Below are positions 10,745 to 22,599 of a DNA stretch of 64,000 nt, piece after piece (position 1 is the first letter of the stretch; each line of letters begins with the position of its first letter). The notes beneath the pieces were generated by a model. The model searched no databases. It was not told the origin of the DNA and saw only the letters and a program-made list of their open reading frames with translations. The DNA comes from Gaeumannomyces sp. JS-464 (taxonomy: Eukaryota > Ascomycota > Sordariomycetes > Magnaporthales > Magnaporthaceae), in assembly GCA_002197995.1 (NCBI GenBank), contig NGZR01000001.1, forward strand, positions 11,551,501 through 11,615,500, in the 5' to 3' direction. The position numbers and the translations under genes were made by a program.

Positions 10745-13700
10745 TTTTTCGACTTTTTTAAAAATTTATCGCAATTTATCCTAATGTAATTACAAACTTT
10801 AAAAACGCGACTTTTTAAATGTGCTATACACATTTTTCTAGTTTAACTAAAAGCTTTTCGTTAAGCAGCTTTTAAAGCATTTTATAAACGTGTTTTTTAC
10901 ATTTTTCCGTTGTTTTCGAAAATATTTAAATGTTATCTAAGTATGCGAGCACGAATTTTTTAAAATGCTTTCGCAATACATGGTTAACCATTTTTTAAAA
11001 CGTGCCAAATGCGTTAATAAACCCGAAAGTTATTACTAATAATTTAAAACATTTTAAGTTAATTGTAAAAGCTGTTATTTACTTTTAGCCTTTTTAATTT
11101 TTAACAAATTATTCGTTTTACGTAGGTTAACGGCCGTAAAAAACCGAGGTTTTTTTTAAGCATATTTTTTAGCTCGTCGATAAAAGCAAAAAATACTAAT
11201 CCTTTATCGTAACCTCATTTAACGGTTAGTAATTCATATATATTCGCTCCGTTTTTTTTTTTTTTGTTTTTTTAAAAAATCCTATTGCCGATTAGCGAGT
11301 CGAAAGGTTTAATAAACCCTTTTTTTAAATCCTTTTCCAATTGTTTTTTTAACACCTCCTATTGCCGGGTGCTAAACTAATATAGCTTTTAATATTTAAA
11401 TTATGCTTTTAATTTAAACTTAATTTTAAAATTAAACGGTTTATATTTTAAGAGTTTAATTATTAAAGTTTTTTTAAACAACTTTTAATATTTATAATAC
11501 TTTTCCGAAACGTTGTTTATTTAAGTAACAAGTTTCGCTCGTTCGTTTTAATCGATATCGCTATTAAATAATTGCGAATTTATCGCCGTTAATTATTTAG
11601 GTTAATTGCTTTAACCTGTTACCGTTATAACTGTTAAACTTTTTCGGTCGTTAATAGCTTTTTTTATTAAACTTGGTTAATAGTTTAATTTATTCGTAAG
11701 TTATGCTTTTTAAACTAAAGGATTTATAAAATTACATTTACTTTTTTTATATTTATAACGTTTAAAATTACCCGAAAGTTTTTCCGTTAGTATTAAAATT
11801 TAAAATAATCGGTTTTTTATTAATTAAATTATTATTAAACGTAATTGGTTTTTTTTTATATAATTTTTAAACTATACGGCTTTTGTTTTTTTCGTATTAA
11901 AATGCCGAATCTTTTCGCTTTTTTCGGCGAAAAATAATTGCTTTAAACGCCGTTATCGATTAAATCGTTTAGCTTTTTTCCTTTATACGATAGTATAATT
12001 ATTAAATGTTAATATTAATTAATATTTATAACGGTTAAAGTTTTTATTTATTGTTATAATCCTCGCCGTGCTTTTATTTTAAATAAATTTTTTAATTTTT
12101 TACTTTTTAAAATGTTTTTTTTTACTTGTAAACATTTCGAACAGTACGAATCCGTCGGTTTAAACTTTTACTTTTTTCCATATGCACTTTACACTTTGGT
12201 TTTCCACATACGTAATACATTAAAACTTTTAACAGGCATAACATAAAGTACGTTAATAACGGTGCGAAAGTGGTTATAGCTTATTAGTAATCCACCGTTT
12301 TAAACTTCCACGTTAAAAGTTGTTATTTTCGTTTTAAATGTTTAACTAGCCTTTTACCGTTCTTTTTAAAAAAAATCGTTTTTTAACTTAGCCGGTAAAT
12401 GCTATTAACACTCGTTTTGCATGCATTTTGCCTAAAAAAGCTCGACATAACGTATCGAACCGGGTTTTAAATTTAAATAATCGAGCAAATGCTTTCCCGC
12501 GCTTTATTATTCCATTATTAAAACCTTGTCGTAAAGTTTTCCGTGGTATATTACGGTTTAATTATTTGGAACTAATTTGAAAAATTAGCTATCGTCGTTA
12601 TAAACCGGTTTTTCACGCATAACACTTTTAAATAGTTTAAACTGGTTTTAAAACCACCAGTTATTTTTAAAAAAATTTAAGCGAAATGTATGCTTTATTA
12701 ACGTCGAACGCCCAAATCGTTTAGTTAAAAGCCGATTTTTCCTCGTAACTTTTTATAAAATAAGTTTAGTTTAGCAGCTCGCGGTCGATTTTATCGTCGG
12801 TATTTAAAAAGTTCCCCTTTTTAAAGTCGTTTAATAAAGCTTCGTACTTTTCATTTAAGCGTAAATCACTTTTTTTAACACTTATTCCCTCGATTTCGAA
12901 TACGATCTAAACGGCGTTTTTTTAAACTCTGTAAGTTCGCATATAACATGCTATTCGCCCTCGTTATCGTATTTAAATCTAATAAAGCCTTTATTAAGTT
13001 TTTTACACATTATAACCACCTTTTAATAAAGGTATTATCTTAATACGGTTTTATTAAACTAATGTATTAAGCACGAGTTTTATAATAAAAAGTCCAGCTA
13101 AACGCTGCCCCGGAGCACAAGTTATCGTTTTTTTCGTTTCCCGCCTTTTAAGCTATTGCTATTTAACGTTCGCTACGTTACGGGCAGTTTTTTTTCATAT
13201 AGCCCGATTAGCCGTACTTAAAGCACTTCCCACTTTTAAAATTTTTAAATTTAACCTTTTTTTAATGCGTTGCATTAGCACTAAGGTTTATAAGTTTAAA
13301 ATACGTTTTTATCGCTATAAATTGCTATTATTTAGCTTTTTTTTAATTAGTTTTGTTTTATACCACAGTTTTAGGTTATTATCCCTTATTTTTAGCTTTC
13401 GTTCGTACAGCTTATCGCTAATTTTAACGGCCGTCGTAACGTATTTAATAAATACATTTGGTTATTTAATTTTAGCTATTTCGTTTTTAACGTCGTTTTA
13501 TTATTACAATTAGGGGTTTGCTTTTAAAGTAAAGCATTTCGGGGGTGGAAAAGACAATATCGCTAGTGCTAATTGGACAAAAAAATTACGTAACTTAAAA
13601 GGATAATTTAATTGCTTGCTTTAAAAAATGTTTAAAAGTTAACGTAAGTTAACTAATGCCGAAGTTTTAGTTAAAACTACTTAAAACAGTAGGAAATCCA
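10745..13700 (-). pseudogene. Gypsy copy B gag-pol remnant
   Basis: The minus strand carries reverse transcriptase from 10,745, with the active-site motif AYLDNI near 10,905-10,975 (family YxDD). The protease/RT junction is somewhere in 11,750-12,900, where similarity to the other copies is low. Gag follows at 12,900-13,700 with a zinc knuckle near 13,195-13,245, read as GKCFKYG-x-SGY, where two metal ligands have become Tyr (TGC to TAC, CAT to TAT). All frames are interrupted. A plus-strand open stretch at 13,265-13,513 is the complement of gag and is not counted as a gene. Confidence 0.6.
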
Positions 13701-13740
13701 TCTTTTATATACACGCTACCTTTTGCATTATATTAAGCTG

Positions 13741-13835
13741 GATATATAACTTTGTTTTAAAATTCGACAAATTTAAAAATCCAACCTATGGATTTATAAC
13801 TTTATTTTGGAATTCGACAAATTTAAAAATCCAGC
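13741..13835. repeat. 50-base direct repeat, two units (copy B leader)
   Basis: Two tandem units each hold ATTCGACAAATTTAAAAATC preceded by ATAACTTT(A/G)TTTT. The homologous place in copy C (39,318-39,465) has three units. It lies in the leader or LTR part of the element. Confidence 0.75.
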
Positions 13836-14149
13836 TTTATACGGGCCACTTAATCACGTGCTTCCGTATTTATAAAGTGTAAAGTTTGGTTTTCGCTTAA
13901 GCCATTTTACCCGCATTTCTTAAAGCTTATATATATAGTCGTAACATTAGGTTTCCCTTTTTAAGCTAAATCTTTTTAGCTATTTTTATTACCCCGCCTT
14001 CGTTAACTAGTAAGTACTTTCCTTTTTTACTAACCTTTTTTCCCTTTTAGGTTAACGAAATGTTTAACCGGGTGCGAAAACGTTTTTTCGCAAAAAAAAA
14101 CCTTTAACGTTTAAACTTATTTGCTTAAATTCTTTTTTCCCTTATTAAA

Positions 14150-14600
14150 ATGCCTTTTTGCTTTTTTTATTACAAGGTTTTAAAACGTAAAAAGTGTAAA
14201 TCCTTTTCCCAAAACTCTTTGCAGTGCGTGGAATATTTTAAGCGGAACCGTTTAAACTGCGATATTTTAAATCCTTTTTTTACGCAACTTCGCAAAATTA
14301 AAAAGCAATATGCAAAGCTTAAAGCCGAATTAAAAGCAAAGGAAAAAAAGCGTCGCGTTGTAAAACGTAAGCTTTTCGCTTTTAGCGCCCGCATCGAACG
14401 TTTGTGGATATAAAAAAATGTGGTTTAAAAAAATACGCGCGATCCGGCGCGGTATTAACGTTATAAAGGAATTGGAACGTATTAAACGGAAAAAGGCCGA
14501 TCGGGAGGTTCGCCAAATTGCTTCGCAACTCGAACCTTTTGTAACTTTTTCCGTTTCCTTTAACTGGTAAGCGTTTAAAATTAATTTTAACTTAAACCTA
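14150..14600 (+). pseudogene. Opposite-strand ORF: paired Cys motifs plus coiled coil
   Basis: An ATG at 14,150 opens 87 codons, and the frame continues after a stop and shift to about 14,580. Residues 4-37 show C4-x2-Y7-x8-C16 and C26-x2-Y29-x7-C37. The tyrosines sit where a CxxC pair would be completed, consistent with TGC to TAC mutation. A basic coiled-coil follows (KAELKAKEKKRR, then ARIERLW), then RRGINVIKELERIKRKK and a Ser/Gln-rich tail. I recognise this as the type of hypothetical Cys-pair/coiled-coil protein that is abundant in repeats of filamentous fungi; its function is unknown to me. It runs opposite to the gypsy pol and recurs in copy B. Confidence 0.55.
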
Positions 14601-14651
14601 TTTACCTTTTTTTAACCTAATAAATTATAGTTTTTTTCGATAACTTTTACA

Positions 14652-14725
14652 AGTCGTATAGCGCAATAGTAGCGCACTTTATCCAACTAGCTGGAAGTTT
14701 TAGGTTTAGCTTCCAGTGCGATTAT
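14652..14725 (+). other. tRNA-like sequence in copy C
   Basis: AGTCGTA (14,652-14,658) pairs along all seven positions with TGCGATT (14,717-14,723), allowing G.T pairs. Then come TA, as at tRNA positions 8-9, and a clean D-stem GCGC-AATAGTA-GCGC (14,61-14,75 within this line, that is 14,661-14,675). The T-arm is distorted: CTGGAAG/CTTCCAG form a stem with a 12-base loop. The anticodon arm is unclear although CCA stands near the expected place. I call it tRNA-derived and probably not functional. Confidence 0.45.
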
Positions 14726-14726
14726 T

Positions 14727-14770
14727 GCTAAAAACCCGATTATTAACGCGTCGGCGATCGGGTTTTTAGC
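14727..14770. repeat. Perfect 14-bp inverted repeat after tRNA-like sequence
   Basis: GCTAAAAACCCGAT (14,727-14,740) and ATCGGGTTTTTAGC (14,757-14,770) are exact inverted copies with a 16-base loop. It follows the tRNA-like sequence within a few bases. A hairpin in the same relative place exists in copy B. A transcriptional terminator or transposon end is possible. Confidence 0.75.
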
Positions 14771-14849
14771 TACTTTTGCTATTTTTCCTTTTTAACCTTA
14801 GCATAACTGCTTTTATCGGTACTTTATAAAAAGTTCCTAGCAATGCTTA

Positions 14850-16804
14850 AAGTTCGTTGCTTTTTTTTACATGTTTTTTTCGTAGCCGTACCTTTTCCAC
14901 TTAATTAAGTATTTTTTAAGCTTACTTTTTAGCTTATAATCCAAGATTTTTTTAACTTTATATTTTTATTTTAAGTCGATTTCTATTAGCTCGTCGTTTT
15001 TAAAGCCCGGTAACGCTAGTTTAAATAGGGAAATATAAAAAACCGGGTGGGATTTTATAGTTAGTAATAGTTAAAATTTATAGTTTACGTTTAAAACTTT
15101 TTTTAATACCTTAAACGGTCCCAGTTTTTTATGGTTTAACTTATCGCTTAGTCGTTTTATTTTAATATTTTGTTAAAAAAGATAAACGCTATTTTTTTCC
15201 TTAAAAATCGGGTTTTTAATCCTTTTTTTATTTGCTTAAATAGTTATGCGATGTTATACCTTTTTTAGCTTTGTTTAAAAATGTTTATGCAGTTTAATAA
15301 GCTTCGTTACTTATATTTCCGCTTTTAAAGCATATTTTCTTACCTTAGGTTTTTTATACGCTGTAAAAGTAAACCCGTAATTCGTATAAAACGGTATAAT
15401 CTTTATGCTTTTATAAACTAAATTATTATAAGCGAATTAAGCTATAGGAAATAATTATACCCAATTGTTTTATTTGTAGTTAACGTAATAACGTAAATAT
15501 TACTTTATAGTTTAGTTTATTCGTTTCGTTTATTTATTTATTTAAAAGTGGTAAGTTGTAAATAAGAAATATTTCGCTTTTAGCCTACTTATAAGCCCTT
15601 TTTAAAACTTGCTTGTAAATAACTTGTTTTTATCCGTAATTAAACGGTCCGGCGTGCCGTGTTCCGTTCGCTATATATATACTTAATAAAAACGTACGCT
15701 AGCTTCGTAGCGTTACTACTTTCCTTATATGGTATAAATAAGGCATATTTGGTAAACCTATCTATTATTACTAATATATTATCGTATTTAGCTTTAGTTA
15801 TCGGTTTTTTAAATTGGGAAAGTTTAATAACAAAATTTAAAGTAACTTTTTATTATACTTCGTTTAGCGCCGGTAAAAGTTGCAAAAGCTTATAAGGCTT
15901 ATGCTTGCTAGCCTTATTTTTAGCACAACTTTCGCAATTTTTTATTACGTTTTATATTTCGGCTTAAATTTTTACAAACTCGTAATATTATTATAACCGT
16001 TTTTACGTTTTAATTACGTTTTAATAGCTATATGCCAATTAATTATAAACTTGTTAAATTTTTTCCGGGGTTTAAACTTTTCCCTACCGAACCGTTTTAA
16101 CAAATATCTTTTATACCGGGACCAAAAATCCATTTTTTTTTTTCGCTAGGATTATTTGTATTTTTTTAAATATTACGACCTAATGGTTCGATTATTAGCT
16201 TAAAGCGTCCGTTTAACCGTTTTCCAATCCTTTTTAGTATTTAATCCGGATATTTTAATTTTGCAAAAATTTACTTTAACGAACTTATTATTTATTTAAA
16301 TTTTATTAATAGTAAAATGTATTAAATTTTTATCATTTATATATTATAACCTAATACTTCGCTTTATAAAAGTATAATTGCTATTTTTTAAATGCTTAAA
16401 CGATTGCTAAAAGTTTTTTATCGTAAATTTAGTAATTTAACATAAATTTATTTAATTTTTACAAAAAGAACGCGTAAAAGTGCAACCGTTTTTAATTATT
16501 TCGCTATTTAAATTAACCGCCGATCGCGTAATTTAACGCGTCGGTTTTAATTTCGAAAGGTTTTTTTAAATTTAAAAATATTAATACTGGTTTTTTTAAT
16601 ACAACATTTCGTAATTGCTTTAAAGCCTTTTATTTTTACCTTTCCTAATAAAACTAGTAGTTATTTTTAGTAAAATTTGTAAATAATATAGCGATTTTGC
16701 TATAATTATAAATAAACCGTTTGTAAAAGTTTAAAAACTTTAAACACTTTCGTACTTTCGTAACGTTTTTAAATATAAGCTATTTTTTAACTTCCTTAAC
16801 TTTT
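14850..16804 (-). pseudogene. Gypsy copy C integrase with chromodomain
   Basis: On the minus strand the zinc-binding region of integrase is clear at about 15,873-15,940 (C-x2-C-x2-N-K-x3-HKPYKLLQ). The catalytic core follows at about 15,600-15,850 with FTKYA-x-FIPY and ATKLAYVFIKY-type words typical of Ty3/gypsy integrases. A C-terminal chromodomain lies at 14,855-14,950 (YKVKKILDYKLK, then KKYLIKWKRYGYEKN). Chromodomains direct chromoviruses to heterochromatin, which fits this repeat-packed block. Stops are frequent. The left side of the LINE insertion is at 16,804. Confidence 0.8.
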
Positions 16805-16819
16805 TTAAAATTTATATAA
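16805..16819. repeat. LINE 1 target-site duplication, left copy
   Basis: TTAAAATTTATATAA occurs here and again at 24,343-24,357, on either side of the LINE. The match can be extended to 22 bases if the next bases are counted. The uninterrupted equivalent is in gypsy copy A near 3,589-3,605. Confidence 0.85.
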
Positions 16820-16826
16820 ACTTATT

Positions 16827-19380
16827 ATTAGTTATATTGCCGTTATGTTTATAAAAACCTCGGTGCCTTTACTGTTTTATATACATGTAAAAACCTTTAA
16901 ACTCGTTTCCGGGTGCGAACCGCATCCGGCTCGGTAGTTTAAAAATAAAAACCATATTTGCTTTTTATATACGGTTTTTACTATGTTAAACAATAGTGCC
17001 GTTTATTTAATTCCTACGACTGCTTTTAAAAGTTCCATCGCGGAAGCGTTTTTGTAATTAATAGTAATAATAGGAAAATACGCAAAGGAAAAACTGTAAA
17101 AAATGCATATTGCGCTTAAATAACGCCCTAATATCGGGTTTTCTTTTTTATAGTAATATTAATAGTGGTAATGTTAGTTTGGTTGGTTACGGCGGTTTAG
17201 TTATCCGCGTTCGAGGTTTTTCGGTCCCGCTTTAATGCTTAATCGCGTAGCTGCTTCGTAAAGTTCGAAAGTTATGGTTAACATTAGGTAATTCGACGTA
17301 ATTATGTTATTCGCTTTCGAAAATAACGCTCCGATTGCGGATTATTTCCTCGCTTATAGCGCGCATTCGATTTTTTTATTAGTTCGCCGTTTTCGTAATT
17401 ATATTGCTTTTGCCTTATTTATATCGTGCTTTTCGGTTATGCTTTTATTTCCTTTTAAGTGCGGGTTTTTACCGTTTTTTCCCCTTTACTTCCAAAGGTT
17501 TTGCCTTTTTTTTCTCGCCTTTTTTTAATCTTTTTATTACAACTTTTAATCCTTTTTTCCCACTTTTGCTCCTAATTTTCGCGCATTTCCTACCCGCGCT
17601 TTTACATTTGCCTTTTCGCGCTTCGTTCTTTTTCCGGCTTTTATCTTTTTGCATTATAGCTTTTAAAGATAAAACTCCTCGTTTTTTTCGCGGCGGCGCG
17701 CGCGGTAATGCGCGCGGCGGCCATAGCGGCAACGGTGGTAATGGCGGCCTTGCGCTTGCTCCTCCTTATAACGATCGCAACGAGCACCCATTTTCCAGCT
17801 TTAACGATAACGACGACTCCGAAGCCGGCGTTACTTCGAACCCCCCGCGTTAAAACTGTAAATGCGGTTTTACACCGCTTCGTTTTTTATTTTTTGCTAA
17901 TTTTTTTTTTTTTTAGCTTTATTGTTTATACCATTAAAAGGAGTACAAAGCGGCGATCGTTATTTTTTTCGAGTTACATTTTTTACGATTCGATAATATA
18001 TATTTCCCGTATCGTTCCTTTTTTTATCCCGCTTTGTTAACTTTTTAGGTTTGCTTGCAAAATTTATATTAATTGCATTTAGCGTTTCGCTAACGGCATT
18101 AATAGTGCCGGCGCCGTCCGGGGATGCTATTATAAAGCTTATATGTTTTTTATTTATTCCGTTTTTTTTTACTTAGTTTCGGTTATATTAACTTTTGTTT
18201 TTAGCTTTTCGCGTTTTAATTTATATGGGGTGCGCTTTTTCGCGCGGTATTTGCGTTTAAATTTGTTATTTTTTTCTTTTTTATTGCGTTTTTTTATTGT
18301 TAATTTGTCGGTTTCGCTTTAATAGCTTTCCGCTAGCATTAAAAATTAGGTTTATAACGTTTTTGTGTTTATAGCGTTATATTTAATCCTTTTTTAAAAT
18401 TGCTGCCGATTTAAAAAATGTTTTAACGGAAATCGTTTATGCTGTTAAAGTTTATAACGGTTTTATTCCGGTGTTATATGCTTTATTATTAATGCTTTTT
18501 TTTAATTTTATTATACCATTTTAAAACACGCTATCGCCGGTTACGTTCGATTTGTAAAGGATATTAAAAAGTGGTTTAGCGTTCTTTTTAATGCTAGGTT
18601 TTCGCGCTTGTTCCTTTTTAGTTTAAAAAACGCTTTTGCTGTTATAACTGCATTTAATAGCTCGGGTTTCGTTCGTTCCCTTTCCGGTAATATGGTGCCC
18701 TCGGCGCAAACCATATCGGGTTAAGCTTTTAAAATTATCGATGCGTGGGATTTGTTTAACCGCATTTAAATAAAAGCGTTAGTTTTAAAACGGGTTAAAA
18801 TACGGGTTTATTAATATTTCCTTTAAACATAACGGCAGTATAACTAATAATAATATTTCCTTTTATATCCTTATTTTCCTTCGGTTTACTAACCTTTTTA
18901 TATTTGTTAAATGTTTTTTATGCAAAATTTTTTTAACTTTACTTTCGGTTGGATTTTAACTAAATGTCGAAAAAATGTTATTAACGAAATGTTAAAAGAA
19001 ATAAGTAAAAATAAAAATAATTAATTTAGTCGGTTTTTTTCCGGTTACGGTTCGTATATAAAGTGTTAGCGTTAGTTTACTTTTTTTTCCTTTCGTTTTT
19101 TAATAGGGTATTTTCGTTTAGCGTTTTATAGTTATTTATAATTCGGTTTTTTTCCGGTTTAATAGCGTTCTTTTTTTTCCTTTCTTTTTACGCGTTTTCC
19201 TTTTACCTTTTTCGCTGCTTTAAAATTTATTAGTTTTTTAATTTTAAATATTATACGTGCTATTTTTTTAAATAATATGTTTTTTATTTTTACAATTCGA
19301 AATATACCTTTCGGTTATCCGCTTATACTATCCCGGTATTATCCCGTTGTTTGTTTTAACGGGTACATTAAATTAGCACG
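16827..19380 (-). other. Long LINE 3' region with a GC-rich core
   Basis: Between the ORF2 C-terminus and the LINE 3' end lie about 2.5 kb without a domain I recognise. A GC-rich patch at 17,690-17,850 would read as Arg/Gly repeats (RGG type) on the plus strand and as Pro/Arg-rich followed by a long Lys/Arg-rich run on the minus strand (17,469-17,732). The same patch is in LINE copy 2 (27,700-27,870). Minus-strand words near 18,560-18,730 (a CAEGTILPERERTKPELLNAV-like stretch) suggest a former coding part. It could be a third ORF or an unusually long 3' UTR. Confidence 0.5.
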
Positions 19381-22300
19381 TGTTTATTATTTCCTTTTAT
19401 CCGTTACCGCATTCGCATAGCGGCGTTACCGCGTCGGGCACGTTTTTGCTAAATAGGAAAGCATTTAAATTTAATTTTCCGCTTTAACTTAAATTGCTAT
19501 TAAGCTATATGCTTTTAGCATTTCTTCGTAGTATTTCGACCATTTCCTTCGTAAATAAAGGGTTATCCGCTAAGTACGCGATTTTATGCCGGTTCGCTTT
19601 TTTTACCGCTTTCGTTAAGCTAACAATTTTTAATTTCCATTTTATTATTACGTTAAGGTTTTAACGTTTCGCGTGTTTATATTTGGATTTTTTTCGTTTT
19701 CGCGGAGGATTAATTTGCGTTTTGGTTCCGGGGTTATTTTAAATCGGTTTTAACGTTCCGCTTATTTTTTTTTATTTGGCCGTTTTAAAAGTATAGTTTT
19801 TTATTTCGTTCCCGGTATTTTAACCTTTTAAATCGGCCCGTTATTTTCGCTATCGCTTTATTAATCCGTTATATTATTTTAGTTTTTAGCCATTTATTTT
19901 TTATATTAATTACCTTTTCGTTTAAATATAAATTTAAAAATAGCATATAAGTTTTTGTTTTTAAATGGGCTAATAACGTCGCTTTATATGCTTCGGCTAC
20001 CATTTTAAAACATATTCGCTATTTTTTCGCTAACTTTTTAGCTGCGCTTTGGGGCCGCTTTTATAGTTCGGTTAAAAGGTAATATGCTGCGGCTTTATAC
20101 GCTATCGCGCTTTTGCATACTATTACGTATAATTATTTCGCTTTAGCGAAACTGCTTTTTTACGTTACCGTTGCAAGTTTTATTATTGCTAGTTATTATT
20201 TTTCCTATTTGCTTTTCGTTTATTTAATATAAGTTTTAAAGTTTAATTTATAATTTAACCAAATTTTAAAAAATTTCGCCGTTAGCGATGGTTATACGTG
20301 GGTGGCTTCGGTATAAACCCGGGTTTGGTTTAAAGCTTTAATAAAATGTAATAGTTTGGTTTTTAATGCGTTAAATGTTATTTTTGTTATTTTTGCCCAC
20401 GTTTGGCATACGTTCCAAGCTTTTTTTAATAATCGTGCTATTTCCGTTATAGTGCTTTTTATTACTAAAAGGTTAATATCGTCGGCGAAACTAACCATTA
20501 TTATCCTTAGGATTTTTTCTAGTTTATCGTATAATAACGCGATATAAAGAATAAATAATATAGGTAATAGTAGTAATCTTTACGGGATTTTTGCAATTAT
20601 TGGTATTAGCGCTAACGTGTTTCCGTTAAACCGAAACCGGGCCGTTTTATTTATAAACCAGCTTTTAATTTATTTAACTATTTTTGGTGGAAATCTTTGC
20701 TTTCGCATTATATTAAGCAGTTTAATATGGTTAATATTATTAAATGCTTTTAATAGTCGAATTGCAATAGCGAAATTATAACGCCGTAATTTTACGTTGT
20801 TATTATTATATTTATTATTTGTTTAATAGCAAATTCGGTGTTGCGTTTTTTTTATTACCCATTTATTTTTCCCGTAAAAGTCCTTTTTTTTTCGTTTCGT
20901 TAGCGATCCGTTTTTTTATTATAACTTTTATAATTTTAAAAATGAACGAAAAAAATGCGATCGGTTTTTATTTTCCCGCTGTTTTTTTATTTTTTATACT
21001 TTTGCTTAGCTTTAGCAGTATTATTATAAGTGCGTTTCGAAAACGTTTCGGGAAATATTCGAGGTTAAAATTAGCGTTAGCTATTTTGGATATAGCTTTT
21101 TAGCATAGTTGGCTGCATGCTTTTAAAAGTCCGTTTAGTAAGTTATCCGTTTTCGAGGCTTTTTAATTTTGCGTTTTTTTTAAAGCCGTTAATACGTCGC
21201 CGCTTTTCGGGTTTACTATATGTTTTATTAAAAACGCGTAATAAAACGTGTTGTTATTAAACGTGGTATTTGTAATATCGGTTAAATTCGTTTCCGGGCT
21301 AGGGTAAAACTTAGCCGTTAAAGTTATTGCTTTATTTACGTAAGTGTTAGCTGGTTTTTAATTGCCGTTTTTTAATCGGTGTAAATCCGGTAGTTTAGTT
21401 AAATTTCGTTTTTTATAATTGCGTAATTTCGCTTACCGTTTTACGTTCCAAAAGGTAGCTTTTTTCTTTTTTATTTTTAATGCCTTTTTAATAAACTTTT
21501 TTTAATACGCGTTAGCCGCTTTCCTTTTTTCCTTTATAAAAGCTTTGTTCGTTGCTTTTAATTCGTTATAGCTGTTTTATATTTTTAGCTTCGTATATAC
21601 ACGCCGGCACTTTTTCGTTTTTTTAACGAATTTAGTAAATTTTAAATTCCAATATAATGCTAGTTTAAAACTAATTAATAATTTCCTTTTTAATATTAGC
21701 TTATTAGCGATTAAAGTTAACTGGTTTATTAATACGTTTATTTAATTATCGATATTTTCTGGTATTTTTATATTTTTAATTTCGATATGCTATATAGCTA
21801 ATTGCAATGCCTTTTTTTAGTCGTTTTTTATATTAATGTTTATTTTTTTCCATACTTATTTTTCGGCGGTTTTTACCGAAACGGCTTCGTTTCGATATTA
21901 ATTAAAATTATTTGGGAATGGTAATTTAATTTTTTTATTTCGTCGTTTTTACTTTCGTATTTTACGGCTAACGCGTTAAATACCTATATATGGTCGATTG
22001 TACTTTTTCGTTCGCCAAATTTTTTTTTCGTTACTTTTTCGTAAAGTATTGCAAATTCGAATTTCCACCAATGCGTTAACGATAATAATACGTTTGCTTT
22101 TTCGTTTTGTTTATTATAAACGTTTTATATAAAGTGGTATATGTTAAAATCCTTTATAAATACGGCGTAATATCGTAGTAATTGCGTTTCGATTTTTATT
22201 AATAACGTATGCCATTTTTTAATGCTTTTAAATCCGGTAAATATATCGAATAAATATTAACTTTTCCTAATAAGGTTTGCAATGTTACTATTGCCTAATC

Positions 22301-22420
22301 GTATTCGTTTCGGCTTTTTTACAATACGGGATTTAACCGTTAATAAAACGTATAGTGCTGCGTTTTAACGGTTATCGGTTTGGTAATAAACTATTTCGTA
22401 TTTGCATTTTGCTGGTTTTT
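19380..22420 (-). pseudogene. LINE 1 ORF2: endonuclease-reverse transcriptase-RNase H
   Basis: The minus strand shows the reverse-transcriptase catalytic FADDINLL at about 20,470-20,490 within an open stretch of 68 codons (20,292-20,498). The palm and thumb continue to about 20,900, and the region towards 19,380 carries RNase H and a Cys-rich tail (a LNAFLF-x-KNVP-type context near 19,440-19,480). The endonuclease half lies to the right, up to about 22,420, by comparison with the clearer DFNMH motif of LINE copy 2 (32,115-32,315). In living relatives the product nicks DNA and primes reverse transcription at the target. Every frame has stops here. Confidence 0.75.
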
Positions 22421-22599
22421 TTAGGTTTTTATATCGGTTTAATTCCGGCTTTTATATAGCTATTATATCGTATTTTTTCCTGCTAAATAGCAAAATATTT
22501 CCTTTTTCGTTCCCTTTTTTTTATATTTTAATATAATATCGAAATTAGCATGCGGGTTTTTTTAAGCTTTTTAATCCGTTTTACGGGCTAATATTATTT

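Larger units (their letters stand above)
9345..13945 (-). mobile_element. Ty3/gypsy copy B, internally deleted or diverged subfamily
   Basis: The left part (9,400-10,720) is homologous to 13,945-15,090 of copy C. It includes a minus-strand chromodomain near 10,470-10,570 (YEIEKILNYKLK) and an opposite-strand ORF remnant. The integrase block of copy C (15,100-16,800) is missing. The sequence resumes at about 10,745 with reverse transcriptase (YLDNI near 10,905-10,975), then protease, then gag with a zinc knuckle at 13,195-13,245. From about 11,760 to 12,900 it diverges strongly from copies A and C, so it is a related but distinct lineage. The leader at 13,741-13,835 carries two units of the 50-base repeat seen three times in copy C. 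It joins copies A and C head to tail. Confidence 0.7.

Noticed and set aside
14652..14725. Functional tRNA gene
   Set aside because: Distorted T-arm and unfoldable anticodon arm; CCA near the anticodon place is not enough to assign Trp.
17304..18040. Phe/Leu-rich plus-strand frames resembling membrane proteins, with an RGG-like part
   Set aside because: They lie inside the LINE 3' region, overlap each other in several frames, and are T-rich antisense of basic minus-strand sequence; no start context or family supports a gene. The region itself is kept as unexplained.
20819..21103. Apparent 94-residue hydrophobic protein
   Set aside because: T-rich antisense of LINE ORF2 and broken in the second LINE copy.
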